A DNA stretch of 51,972 nucleotides from Rudaea sp. (GCA_025451955.1 JANWJJ010000084.1:1-51972), one strand, 5' to 3'; counted from the first letter of the stretch, positions 9,943-17,551 are shown. The notes: generated from the sequence alone by a model not told the origin. Program-made: numbers and translations.

Positions 9943-10662
9943 ATGCCTGCTCCCCACGATCTGCGGAAAAATCATCTTCTGCGCGTTCTGCCCGCAGCGG
10001 AATTCGAGCGTCTGTCGCCACACCTTGAACTCGTGCCGATGCCGTTAGGGCAAGTACTGTACGAGTCCGGCAGTCAGTTGCGGCACGTCTATTTCCCCAC
10101 GACGTGCATCGTCTCGCTGCTATATGTCATGGAAGACGGCGCGTCAGCCGAAATTGCCGTGGTCGGCAACGAGGGCATCGTCGGCATCTCGCTGTTCATG
10201 GGCGGCGAGACCACGCCGAGCCGCGCCCTGGTGCAAAGCGCGGGACATGCCTATCGGCTGAAAGGCCAGTTCATGAAAGAAGAATTTACGCGTGGCGCAG
10301 CACTGCAACATTTGCTGCTGCGCTATACCCAGGCGCTGTTAACCCAAATGGCGCAAACGGCGGTGTGCAACCGCCATCATTCGGTCGATCAGCAGTTGTG
10401 TCGCTGGTTGCTGTTAAGTATGGATCGCTTGCCGTCCAACCAGCTCAACATGACCCAGGAATTGATCGCCAACATGCTCGGCGTGCGCCGCGAAGGCGTG
10501 ACCGAAGCCGCCGGCAAATTGCAGGCGACCGGCCTGATTCACTACAACCGCGGCCAAATCACGGTGCTGGACCGACCACGTCTGGAGGCGCAGTGCTGCG
10601 AGTGCTATCAGGTCGTCAAGACAGAATTCGATCGCCTGCTGCCGGACGTGATCGCAACATGA
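9943..10662 (+). CDS. Crp/Fnr-family transcriptional regulator, paralog 1
   Basis: This 239-residue protein has an N-terminal cyclic-nucleotide-binding-like beta barrel (about 10-130), a long dimerisation helix and a C-terminal winged helix-turn-helix, with MTQELIANMLGVRREGVTEA near 167-186 as the DNA-reading part. It has no N-terminal Cys cluster of the FNR type. It is closely similar over its whole length to the protein at 16680-17468, by eye about two thirds identical. The ligand is unknown. A degenerate operator lies about 110 bp upstream, and several perfect palindromes with CRP geometry occur in the surrounding 12 kb, so the two paralogs are the natural candidates for the factor that binds them. 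That link is inference. Confidence 0.9.
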   Translation: MPAPHDLRKNHLLRVLPAAEFERLSPHLELVPMPLGQVLYESGSQLRHVYFPTTCIVSLLYVMEDGASAEIAVVGNEGIVGISLFMGGETTPSRALVQSAGHAYRLKGQFMKEEFTRGAALQHLLLRYTQALLTQMAQTAVCNRHHSVDQQLCRWLLLSMDRLPSNQLNMTQELIANMLGVRREGVTEAAGKLQATGLIHYNRGQITVLDRPRLEAQCCECYQVVKTEFDRLLPDVIAT

Positions 10663-10697
10663 GATCGCTCATTCGCTGCAACTGCCGCAAATAGCGC

Positions 10698-10738
10698 AAA
10701 AAAAAAAAGCGCCAAACCAGGGGAAGAAGTTTGGCGCC
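10698..10738 (-). terminator. Strong intrinsic terminator (minus strand)
   Basis: A 9-bp stem (10709-10717 pairing with 10729-10737, GCGCCAAAC/GTTTGGCGC) with an 11-base loop is followed on the minus strand by 11 T residues (10698-10708). No protein gene lies upstream of it on that strand. The only candidate transcript is the structured interval described as a putative small RNA. Confidence 0.85.
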
Positions 10739-10792
10739 ATGCAGTTTGCCACTGCCCCGATGGCCATCCTGGCCGTGTTGCCGTCCTCACTA

Positions 10793-10819
10793 CGCGGCGC
10801 TCACGCGCGGCATCTTTCG
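10793..10819 (-). repeat. 27-bp repeat, copy 1 (26/27 match to 17469-17495)
   Basis: Read on the minus strand this stretch matches 17469-17495 on the plus strand at 26 of 27 bases, differing at an A/G after CGAAAG. It contains GCGC-GTGA-GCGC, a possible GNRA-capped hairpin. It lies inside the candidate small RNA, downstream of crp paralog 1. Confidence 0.75.
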
Positions 10820-10878
10820 TTGGGTGCGGGGACTTGAACCCGCGAGACAATTAGTACCACGCACTGGAATTGCACCTC

Positions 10879-10894
10879 TGTACGGTAGCGAACA
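10879..10894 (-). promoter_or_regulatory. CRP-type operator 3, facing the candidate small RNA
   Basis: On the plus strand the site reads TGTACG-GTAG-CGAACA, an exact consensus match. On the minus strand GTACTAA follows at the regulon spacing. This would start a leftward transcript at about 10845 that ends at the terminator at 10698-10738. Confidence 0.6.
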
Positions 10895-10978
10895 CATGCC
10901 GCGTATGCATCGACTCACAGCATGTGTTCACTGGTTTGCAGGACACCGGGTGGGTGCCGCGCCGATCGCCGATCGCTA

Positions 10979-10994
10979 TGTGCGCTGGCGTACA
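10979..10994 (+). promoter_or_regulatory. CRP-type operator 4, before the lipoprotein gene
   Basis: TGTGCG-CTGG-CGTACA is followed after exactly 21 bp by TATGAT (11016-11021), a near-consensus -10 box. The predicted start is near 11028, 137 bases before the lipoprotein ATG at 11165. Its centre is exactly 100 bp from that of operator 3. This is the clearest member of the set. Confidence 0.7.
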
Positions 10995-11164
10995 GATTTG
11001 CATGCCACCCGTGTCTATGATCGTTATGTCACCGATTGAACAAGCCTCCAAATCGCTGCTCGCCGATCGGCGCGAAGTACGCATGGCGGATGTTTCGAAG
11101 ATGTGGCTCGGTTCTGATACGCATTGGGGCCGGACCGAAATTTCATCCTTAGTGAGGTAACAAC

Positions 11165-11617
11165 ATGAACACGGCATCGAAGATATTTGTTACGGGTTTG
11201 GTCGTCGCTCTCACAGCATGCGGTATGTCCAGCCAGAGCGATGTGGACAAGGCAACGCATGATCGCGCCGCGGACATAGCCAAAGCGCAACAGGCTGCGC
11301 AACCGGCACTTGACGCCGCCAATCGCGACGTGGCCAAAGCGCAACAAAACGCGAACCTGAAAATCGCGGATGCGCACGCGGATGCGAATCGCAAAATCAA
11401 CAATGCCACCGTAACTCAAACCAAGGAACGGGCCAAAGCCGATTATGACGTCGCCATAACCGCTGCCGATGGTGATATGTCGGTTGAACTAGAAAAATGC
11501 GGCATGCTGACGGCCGACGCGAAAAGCGCGTGCGAGCAGAATGCGCATTCCACGCATGACCGAGCGGTCGCCGCGGCAAAATCGAACTTGGACGCAGCCA
11601 ATCAGCAAGGCAGCTGA
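11165..11617 (+). CDS. Small alanine-rich coiled-coil lipoprotein
   Basis: This 150-residue protein has a lipoprotein signal peptide with the lipobox LTAC (Cys at 19). The rest is Ala/Lys/Asp-rich with repeated AKAQQ-like segments (about 25-100) that should form a long helix or coiled coil, somewhat like Lpp- or OmpA-linked spacer lipoproteins. A pair of cysteines lies near 113 and 123. The ATG has GAGGT at a good distance. Expression is probably controlled by operator 4. The precise role is unknown; an envelope-stress lipoprotein is an inference from context. Confidence 0.75.
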   Translation: MNTASKIFVTGLVVALTACGMSSQSDVDKATHDRAADIAKAQQAAQPALDAANRDVAKAQQNANLKIADAHADANRKINNATVTQTKERAKADYDVAITAADGDMSVELEKCGMLTADAKSACEQNAHSTHDRAVAAAKSNLDAANQQGS

Positions 11618-11706
11618 GGCGAATTGCACCGCCACCATGCAGTCTGATTTTCATCCGATACCAGCACTTGAATCACTTGGTGCATTACCCACATTTGGAG
11701 AAGTCC

Positions 11707-12960
11707 ATGATCATCGCAACCATCCCTGCTGGGCGGTTCCGGTGCGGCACCGCCCAGTTCACCTCAGCTAGCGCCGGATTCAGCCATAACGCCAGATTCA
11801 TCCTGGTGAGTCTGGCATTCATCACGCTGGCCTGCTTTGTTTCCTCGGCATCCGCACAAAGCGTGTCATTGGGCACAACGACCAACTTCGGCGTGTTGGG
11901 TGGTTCCGCGGTCACCAATACCGGCAGCACTGTCGTCAACGGAAACGTAGGCGTCTGGGCGGGCACATCGATCACCGGTTTTCCGCCGGGCAGTATTTTC
12001 CCCGGTTCCGGATCGATGCACTCCGCCGATGCCATCGCCCAGCAGGCGCAGTCGGATCTCACTGCCGCCTACACAGACGCAGCCAACCGCGTGTGCGGAA
12101 CCACTATCGCAAGCAATCTGCTCGGTGGGCTCACGCTAACGCCCGGCGTGTACTGCATGGGCGCAGGCAACCTGACCGGAACGCTCACCCTCGACGGCGC
12201 AGGCGTCTATATCTTCCAGATGGCCAGCTCGCTGACGACGGCATCGGGTGCCTCGGTCGTCCTGCTCAATGGAGCTTCGGCTTGCGACGTGTTCTGGCAG
12301 GTCTCCAGTTCCGCGACCATCGGTACATCCACCAGCATGGCGGGTAACCTTCTGGCGCTCGCCAGCATCACCTTGAATACCGGCGCGAGCTTGAGCGGAA
12401 GAGCCCTCGCCCGCAATGGAGCGGTGACCCTCGACAGCAACAATGTCACGGCCTGCGCTGCTGCCGCCGGACAGAATCCGACCACGATTAGCACGCTGGC
12501 ATCGGCCGCGACTCAACCGGGCGGCGCCATCCACGACACCGCGACTCTGGCAGGAGGCACGTCTCCGACCGGGACAATCATTTTCCAGCTTTTCGGGCCC
12601 AATAACGCCAGTTGCACCGGGACACCCATCTTCACATCGATGACAACGGTGGCCGGCAACGGCAGTTACGATTCCACCGGCTTCGCGCCTTTGGCCGCAG
12701 GCACCTATCAATGGATCGCGGCTTACAGCGGCGATGCCGTCAATGCCGCATCGGTCACCGTCTGCAACGACGCGAACGAAAGCGTAACGACGACATCAGG
12801 ATTCGTTGCCGCCACGCCGACGCTGTCTACCTGGTCGATGGCCATGCTCGCCGCGCTGCTGCTGGGGTTTGCCATCGTGCGAAACCAGACATCACAGACA
12901 AAGCCGCTGCGCTTATCCGCCAGCGACATCGCACCTCGCGATCCAGCATCGAAGCGGTGA
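11707..12960 (+). CDS. DUF3494 ice-binding-like surface protein with IPTL-CTERM tail
   Basis: This 417-residue secreted protein has a signal peptide ending ...SSASA before QSVSLG. It is followed by a DUF3494 (ice-binding-like) beta-solenoid domain (about 40-260, with TPGVYCMGAGNLTGTLTLDG) and an Ig-like domain (about 265-380). The C-terminus is TPTLSTWSMAMLAALLLGF plus a basic tail, which fits the IPTL-CTERM sorting signal. The ATG at 11707 has GGAGA 5-6 bases upstream; a longer frame from a TTG at 11668 has no such site. DUF3494 proteins bind ice or act as adhesins; which applies here is open. The gene lies 89 bp after the lipoprotein gene and may be read with it. Confidence 0.85.
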   Translation: MIIATIPAGRFRCGTAQFTSASAGFSHNARFILVSLAFITLACFVSSASAQSVSLGTTTNFGVLGGSAVTNTGSTVVNGNVGVWAGTSITGFPPGSIFPGSGSMHSADAIAQQAQSDLTAAYTDAANRVCGTTIASNLLGGLTLTPGVYCMGAGNLTGTLTLDGAGVYIFQMASSLTTASGASVVLLNGASACDVFWQVSSSATIGTSTSMAGNLLALASITLNTGASLSGRALARNGAVTLDSNNVTACAAAAGQNPTTISTLASAATQPGGAIHDTATLAGGTSPTGTIIFQLFGPNNASCTGTPIFTSMTTVAGNGSYDSTGFAPLAAGTYQWIAAYSGDAVNAASVTVCNDANESVTTTSGFVAATPTLSTWSMAMLAALLLGFAIVRNQTSQTKPLRLSASDIAPRDPASKR

Positions 12961-13047
12961 TTCTGCGGATGTCGGGATCAAGGGCATCAAGACCGACAGG
13001 ACAACGCGCAATGGAAACGCTGGGGCAAAACCCGCGCACAAAATAGA

Positions 13048-13067
13048 GGTCCGGTCTTAGCCGGACC
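13048..13067. terminator. Possible bidirectional terminator hairpin
   Basis: A perfect 7-bp stem GGTCCGG/CCGGACC with a 6-base loop lies between the convergent genes ending at 12960 and 13101. There is no T-tract on either side, so it may be a weak or Rho-assisted terminator. Confidence 0.45.
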
Positions 13068-13100
13068 CCTAGCATAGCGATTGCTCGCAGGCGAAACAGA

Positions 13101-13265
13101 CTACTTGGTTGCTACTTCCGGTGTTCCATTCCGAGCCGGCTTGTCGCTGGCAACCTTGTCCTTCTGGTTGCGGCCGTGTTCATCGTGCTTGACCGGTGTG
13201 GCCTCGCGCTTTTGATCGTGGCCGGGATTCGACTTCTTCGATTCGTTGTAATTATTGGTATGCAT
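13101..13265 (-). CDS. Small lysine-rich hydrophilic protein, unknown
   Basis: This 54-residue, highly charged protein (MHTNNYNESKKSNPGHDQ...) is rich in Lys, Asp, Asn and His, with no hydrophobic segment, and is probably disordered. The ATG at 13265 is preceded by GGAGA at 9 bases, which supports a real start over the longer frame to 13331. It sits 78 bp after the secreted-protein gene on the same strand, so co-transcription from operator 5 is possible. I do not recognise a family. Confidence 0.5.
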   Translation of the reverse strand: MHTNNYNESKKSNPGHDQKREATPVKHDEHGRNQKDKVASDKPARNGTPEVATK

Positions 13266-13343
13266 GGATTGGTCTCCGTTTGGTGGCCCGTCCCTGGGGA
13301 AAGTCGCATCCTTGCGAGTGCAGATACGCAACGCGCACCATTT

Positions 13344-13799
13344 CTAGTTCGCGCGCGTCAAGGTGAATTTGCCGATGTCGACGCCAAGATCGACACCTTC
13401 ACCATCGCCGGCGAGGGCCAGGGAGACATCACCCTTGGTGAGTACCTGCGCAGTTCCGGATTTGACCACGCCGGCATGGGCTTCGGCTTCGGCGTATGAG
13501 CCGAGAACATCCGAGATGCGATGTATGTCGGAGAAACGCCCGGTTCCACCATCAACATGCGACTTGCCAACGGTCAAGCCTGCGCCTTTGGCAACGATAC
13601 TGACGCGCATCGACTTGCCGTTTTCGCAGGTGACCATCCCGCTGCCTTCCGAGTGCTTGTAAATTGCCGACCAAGTCGAGAGCGAAAATTTCAGCTTGCA
13701 GTCAAGGTTGGCCGAATTTTCCGCGCGCGCGTGGTCGGGATAACCAGTGACGGTTCCGAGTGCGATAAGCGCTCCTGCTATAACTGTTGTACGTTTCAT
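13344..13799 (-). CDS. Secreted protein of unknown function
   Basis: This 151-residue protein has a signal peptide (MKRTTVIAGALIALGTVTG... cleaved near ARA-EN). The mature part is small and beta-rich, with two cysteines (LDCK and VTCENGK) that may pair, and a glycine-rich C-terminal half (LALAGDGEGVDLGVDIGKF). The ATG at 13799 has GGAGA upstream. Operator 5 with a GATGAT hexamer faces it, giving a leader of about 69 bases. It is probably periplasmic or outer-membrane associated. I could not place it in a named family. Confidence 0.75.
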   Translation of the reverse strand: MKRTTVIAGALIALGTVTGYPDHARAENSANLDCKLKFSLSTWSAIYKHSEGSGMVTCENGKSMRVSIVAKGAGLTVGKSHVDGGTGRFSDIHRISDVLGSYAEAEAHAGVVKSGTAQVLTKGDVSLALAGDGEGVDLGVDIGKFTLTRAN

Positions 13800-13901
13800 G
13801 ATTCTTCTCCGTTGATGGGGTTTTGCCATCCATGCCGCACTGCGCGAATGCGCACATTTCGGAATGGGAAAATCATCATCGGCTTTGGTGGCACACTTGT
13901 A

Positions 13902-13917
13902 TGTACGGCGTCGCACA
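13902..13917 (-). promoter_or_regulatory. CRP-type operator 5, before the secreted protein
   Basis: On the plus strand the site reads TGTACG-GCGT-CGCACA, an exact consensus match. On the minus strand GATGAT follows after 21 bp (13875-13880). Transcription would start near 13868 toward the gene at 13799. Confidence 0.65.
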
Positions 13918-13964
13918 CAGACAGGGGCGATCCGGCACAATCCCATCTACCCCCACAACGCATA

Positions 13965-13980
13965 CGTGCGCTACCGTACC
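13965..13980 (+). promoter_or_regulatory. CRP-type operator 6, before the kinase operon
   Basis: CGTGCG-CTAC-CGTACC has two mismatches to the consensus but is followed after exactly 21 bp by GATGAT (14002-14007). Transcription would start near 14014, about 113 bases before the kinase gene. Operators 5 and 6 together form a divergent control region in the 327-bp gap between 13799 and 14127. Confidence 0.5.
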
Positions 13981-14126
13981 GACAGCCGTTAGAACAACCG
14001 CGATGATCTTTCAGCGTCTCGGAAAAGAAGGGCCACTGGCACCATCCGAACTCACGGCCCTCTGCCACTTGCACGATAAGTGCGGTTCATTCTCCGGATC
14101 ATCGTGCGTGTTCTACGGAAATCCCC

Positions 14127-15836
14127 ATGCCAGAAACAGAAAACTATCCCACCCCACTAGGCGATGCCGGCAAGGCGGATCTCAGTGCTGAAGCGCGACG
14201 CCAGCGGGCTTTGCTTAAAGCTGGGGCGTTGCAGAACGCGATCCTGACCAGCGCCAATTTCTCGATCATCGCGACCGACGAGAAAGGCATCATCCAATTA
14301 TTCAATGTCGGCGCCGAGCGCATGCTGGGCTATCAGGCTGCCGAAGTCGTGAACAAGATCAACCCCAGCGATATTCACGACCCGCAAGAAGTGACGGCGC
14401 GCGCCCAGGCTCTGAGCCTCGAACTGGCGACCACCATTGCACCTGGCTTCGAGGCCTTGGCATTCAAGGCATCGCGCGGGATCGAAGACGTTTATGAATT
14501 GACCTATATCTGCAAGGATGGCAGCCGCTTTCCTGCCATCGTGTCGATCACGGCGCTACGCGACGACTATGGCGACATCATCGGATACCTGCTGATCGGC
14601 ACCGACAATTCCGTGCGCAAGCGCGTCGAAACGGAACTGAACGCGGCGATGGCGGCGGCCGAGAAAGCCAATCGGGCAAAAACCGATTTTCTCTCCGGCA
14701 TGAGCCATGAATTGCGTACGCCGCTCAATGCGATCCTGGGCTTCGCCCAGCTCATGGAAATCGGCTCTCCGCTACCCACGCCTCCGCAGAAGCGCAACCT
14801 TGACCAGATTCTCAAGGCCGGCTGGTACCTGCTGGAGCTGATCAATGAAATCCTCGATCTTTCGCTGATCGAGTCTGGCAAGGTGACCCTGTCGCGGGAA
14901 CCTGTATCGCTGGCCGAGGTGATGCTCGAGTGCCGGGCAATGATCGAACCACAGGCCCACAAACGCAGCATCGGGATGAAGTTCCCGCGCTTTGAAACCC
15001 CGTATTTCGTCGAAGCCGATCGGACCCGGGTCAAACAGGTTTTGATCAACCTGCTTTTCAACGCCATCAAGTACAACAAGCCCGGCGGCGCGGTGTCCGT
15101 GGAGTACACCCTGCGGCCGCCAGAATCGATTCGCATCAGCATCAGCGACACCGGTGCCGGGCTGGCTCCGGAACAGGTTGCACAACTGTTCCAACCGTTC
15201 AATCGGCTCGGAAAGGAAACCAGCGCGGAAGAAGGCACCGGCATTGGTCTGGTGGTGACCAAACGGCTGGTTGAATTGATGGGTGGCGTTATAGGGGTGG
15301 ACAGCACCGTCGGCGTAGGCAGCGTGTTCTGGATCGAATTGAGCCTGACGGAGGCACCGCAGCTTGCGGCAAAGGAAACCGAACGCGCGGCGCAGGTGCA
15401 ACCACTGCAACACGACGGTGCACCGCTGCGCACCCTTTTGTATGTGGAAGATAATCCGGCCAACCTGGAACTGGTCGAGCAACTCATTGCGCACCGCCCC
15501 GACCTGCGCCTTTTGAGCGCGGCAGATGCCAACCTGGGTATCGAGTTTGCGCGCGCCTATCAGCCAGAAGTGATTTTGATGGACATCAACCTGCCCGGCA
15601 TCAGCGGGATCGCTGCGCTGAAAATCCTGCGCGCGGACCCATCGACCGCGCACATCCCGATCATCGCGCTCAGCGCCAACGCCGTGCCGCGCGATATCGA
15701 AAAGGCCATCGAAGCCGGATTCTTCAACTATCTGACCAAGCCGATCAAGGTCAACCAGTTCATGGATGCTCTGGACGTGGCCTTGAAATTTGCCGAAACC
15801 GCAGCGGACCTTACGCCGAAGCCGGAACCCGCGTGA
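14127..15836 (+). CDS. Cytoplasmic hybrid sensor histidine kinase (PAS-HisKA-HATPase-REC)
   Basis: The 569-residue protein has a PAS domain (about 40-165), a HisKA dimerisation domain with the phospho-accepting His194 in MSHELRTPLNAILGF, a HATPase domain with an N-box (VLINLLFNAIKYN) and glycine-rich loops (DTGAGL, GTGIGL), and a C-terminal receiver domain with Asp486 in VILMDINLPG. There is no transmembrane segment, so the signal is probably sensed inside the cell through PAS. Its stop codon overlaps the next start (ATGATGA), so the response regulator is translationally coupled. Confidence 0.92.
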   Translation: MPETENYPTPLGDAGKADLSAEARRQRALLKAGALQNAILTSANFSIIATDEKGIIQLFNVGAERMLGYQAAEVVNKINPSDIHDPQEVTARAQALSLELATTIAPGFEALAFKASRGIEDVYELTYICKDGSRFPAIVSITALRDDYGDIIGYLLIGTDNSVRKRVETELNAAMAAAEKANRAKTDFLSGMSHELRTPLNAILGFAQLMEIGSPLPTPPQKRNLDQILKAGWYLLELINEILDLSLIESGKVTLSREPVSLAEVMLECRAMIEPQAHKRSIGMKFPRFETPYFVEADRTRVKQVLINLLFNAIKYNKPGGAVSVEYTLRPPESIRISISDTGAGLAPEQVAQLFQPFNRLGKETSAEEGTGIGLVVTKRLVELMGGVIGVDSTVGVGSVFWIELSLTEAPQLAAKETERAAQVQPLQHDGAPLRTLLYVEDNPANLELVEQLIAHRPDLRLLSAADANLGIEFARAYQPEVILMDINLPGISGIAALKILRADPSTAHIPIIALSANAVPRDIEKAIEAGFFNYLTKPIKVNQFMDALDVALKFAETAADLTPKPEPA

Positions 15837-16657
15837 TGATTACCGAGTCCGAAATTCTCAACGCCAATGTCCTGATCGTCGACGATCAGGAGGCCAATGT
15901 CAGTCTGCTCGAGCAGATGCTGCGCGAAGCCGGCTACATGCATGTTGCCTCGACCATGAATCCGCACGAAGTTTGCAAGTTACACCGCAAGAACCGCTAC
16001 GACCTTATCCTGCTCGATCTGCAGATGCCCGGCATGGACGGATTCCAGGTGATGGAGGGCCTCAAAACCAACGCTGCGGACGGTTACCTTCCAGTCTTGG
16101 TGATCACCGCTCAACCTGGCCACAAGCTGCACGCGTTGCAAGCCGGCGCAAAGGATTTCGTCAGCAAGCCATTCGATCTGATCGAGGTCAAGACGCGCAT
16201 CCACAACATGCTGGAGGTGCGACTGCTGTACAAGAAGCTCGAGAATTACAACTCGGTGCTGGAAAAGACGGTGCAGGAACGAACCGCCGAACTGCGCGAA
16301 AGCGAAGCCCGCTACCGCAGCCTGACCGAACTGGCCTCCGACTGGTACTGGGAACAGGATGAGAACGGTAGCTTCACCAAAGTTTCCGGCCCGGTACTCG
16401 AGATGCTCGGAATCCGGGTCGACGCCTTGGTGGCAGATACAGGCGATGCAGCAGTGGCTGGCTGGAATGAAGCGGAGCAGAAAGAGTTGCAGGCACGCAT
16501 TGTAGCCCGACAGCCCTTCCTCGATTTCGTCTTCAGTCGCGTCAACGCTGACGGTTCGCAACAACAATTTCGCGTGAGCGGGGAGCCGATGTTCAATCAG
16601 TCCTGCCGCTTCATCGGTTACCGCGGAATCGGTGTCGAAACCACCGCCAAGGCATAG
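15833..16657 (+). CDS. Response regulator with PAS domain and no output domain
   Basis: This 274-residue protein has a receiver domain (about 10-130) with Asp62 in LILLDLQMPGMDG and the conserved Lys in VSKPF, then a coiled-coil linker (LEKTVQERTAELRESEARYR) and a PAS domain (about 160-270). The protein ends at GYRGIGVETTAKA, where related proteins usually continue into a GGDEF, EAL or kinase domain, so it appears to lack an effector. It may act by protein contact, for example with the kinase or with the Crp-type protein encoded 22 bp downstream. It overlaps the kinase gene by 4 bases. Confidence 0.88.
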   Translation: MMITESEILNANVLIVDDQEANVSLLEQMLREAGYMHVASTMNPHEVCKLHRKNRYDLILLDLQMPGMDGFQVMEGLKTNAADGYLPVLVITAQPGHKLHALQAGAKDFVSKPFDLIEVKTRIHNMLEVRLLYKKLENYNSVLEKTVQERTAELRESEARYRSLTELASDWYWEQDENGSFTKVSGPVLEMLGIRVDALVADTGDAAVAGWNEAEQKELQARIVARQPFLDFVFSRVNADGSQQQFRVSGEPMFNQSCRFIGYRGIGVETTAKA

Positions 16658-16679
16658 AGCCCAGCAGTCACCGTCAGCA

Positions 16680-17468
16680 ATGTCATCGCCCCACAGTCCG
16701 AATCAGAACCATCTTCTCGCCGCCCTGCCGACGGTGGAATTCGAGCGCCTGGTTGCGCATCTGGAACTGGTCGCGATGCCTCTCGGTGAAATTTTGTACG
16801 AACCTGGCAGACAGATGCGGCACGCCTATTTTCCCACCACCGCCATCGTGTCGCTGCACAATGTCCTGGAGTCGGGTGCATCGGCCGAAACCGCGGGAGT
16901 GGGCAACGAAGGCGTTGTCGGCGTTTCGCTGTTCATGGGCGGCGACACCACGCCGAGCTCGGCCGTGGTGCAGACCGCGGGCCATGCGTATCGACTCGAC
17001 AGTCGCGTACTGAAACAGGAATTCATTCGCGCCGACTTGATGCAGCGTTTGTTGCTACGCTACACCCAGGCGTTGATCACCCAGATTGCGCAGACCGCAG
17101 CCTGCAATCGACATCACTCGATTGAACAGCAATTGTGTCGCTGGCTGTTGCTGACACTCGATCGCGTGTCCACGCGCGAGTTGATCATGACGCAAGAATT
17201 GGTCGCCCGCATGCTCGGGGTGCGCCGGGAAGGCATTACCGAAGCCGCTGGGAATTTGCAGCGCGCCGGTTTTATCCGTTACCGCCGTGGCCATATTGCC
17301 GTGCTTGATCGCTTCGGACTGGAGACCCGCGTGTGTGAGTGCTACGCCATGGTCAAGAAGGAATTGAATCGTCTGCTGTCCGACGTGCAGTATCGCCAAG
17401 GCATTCCAACCGAGTCCGGTCGCCACCTCCAAACAACTGCGCGGATGGAGTCCAGGCCTGCAACCTGA
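16680..17468 (+). CDS. Crp/Fnr-family transcriptional regulator, paralog 2
   Basis: I chose the ATG at 16680 (MSSPHSPNQNHLL), giving 262 residues, because it lies after the previous stop and matches the start of paralog 1; a longer frame from 16632 overlaps the regulator gene. The domain order is as in paralog 1: an effector-binding beta barrel, a dimerisation helix, and a winged helix with MTQELVARMLGVRREGITEA. The recognition helix is nearly identical (MLGVRREG), so both should read similar DNA. It is the third gene of the kinase-regulator-crp operon behind operator 6. Ligand unknown. Confidence 0.88.
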   Translation: MSSPHSPNQNHLLAALPTVEFERLVAHLELVAMPLGEILYEPGRQMRHAYFPTTAIVSLHNVLESGASAETAGVGNEGVVGVSLFMGGDTTPSSAVVQTAGHAYRLDSRVLKQEFIRADLMQRLLLRYTQALITQIAQTAACNRHHSIEQQLCRWLLLTLDRVSTRELIMTQELVARMLGVRREGITEAAGNLQRAGFIRYRRGHIAVLDRFGLETRVCECYAMVKKELNRLLSDVQYRQGIPTESGRHLQTTARMESRPAT

Positions 17469-17495
17469 CGAAAGGTGCCGCGCGTGAGCGCCGCG
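17469..17495 (+). repeat. 27-bp repeat, copy 2
   Basis: It matches 10793-10819 (minus strand) at 26 of 27 bases and begins directly after the stop codon of crp paralog 2. The first copy lies in the candidate small RNA behind paralog 1. Both copies are therefore downstream of a crp gene and upstream of a CRP-type operator, although copy 1 is inverted. Confidence 0.75.
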
Positions 17496-17535
17496 AAGAT
17501 GCATACGACATTATGGTTGCGCGCAATCTTTTCTA

Positions 17536-17551
17536 TGTGCGTTGGCGTACC
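17536..17551 (+). promoter_or_regulatory. CRP-type operator 7, before the DUF1328 gene
   Basis: TGTGCG-TTGG-CGTACC has one mismatch to the consensus. TACGCT (17573-17578) follows after 21 bp as a possible -10 box. The start would be near 17585, about 100 bases before the gene at 17686. A weaker partial copy begins at 17571. Confidence 0.55.

Larger units (their letters stand above)
10698..10845 (-). ncRNA. Candidate regulon-controlled small RNA, about 148 nt
   Basis: The interval has an operator with CRP geometry at 10879-10894, a -10-like TACTAA at 10851-10856 and a predicted start near 10845. It ends in a textbook terminator at 10698-10738. No start codon with a ribosome binding site or conserved frame is visible. 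Several hairpins can be drawn: a T-arm-like GCGGG/CCCGC near the 5' end, GCGC-GTGA-GCGC with a GNRA-type loop, GGCC/GGCC, and GCAGT/ACTGC. A 27-bp stretch (10793-10819) recurs with one mismatch at 17469-17495. I do not recognise a known RNA family. An alternative is an unrecognised leader or a decayed RNA gene. Confidence 0.5.

Noticed and set aside
9737-10021. 94-residue minus-strand frame across the start of crp paralog 1
   Set aside because: No ribosome binding site, composition unlike a real protein, and it overlaps the better supported plus-strand gene and its promoter.
10820-10846. tRNA-like T-arm (GGGTTCAAGTCCC context) on the minus strand
   Set aside because: The T stem does not pair fully, the distance to any CCA is wrong, and no acceptor, D or anticodon arm can be found. 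It lies inside the candidate small RNA and is treated as one of its hairpins.
13317-13340. Possible operator before the 54-residue protein gene
   Set aside because: The half-sites are out of register by one base, so it does not fit the palindrome.
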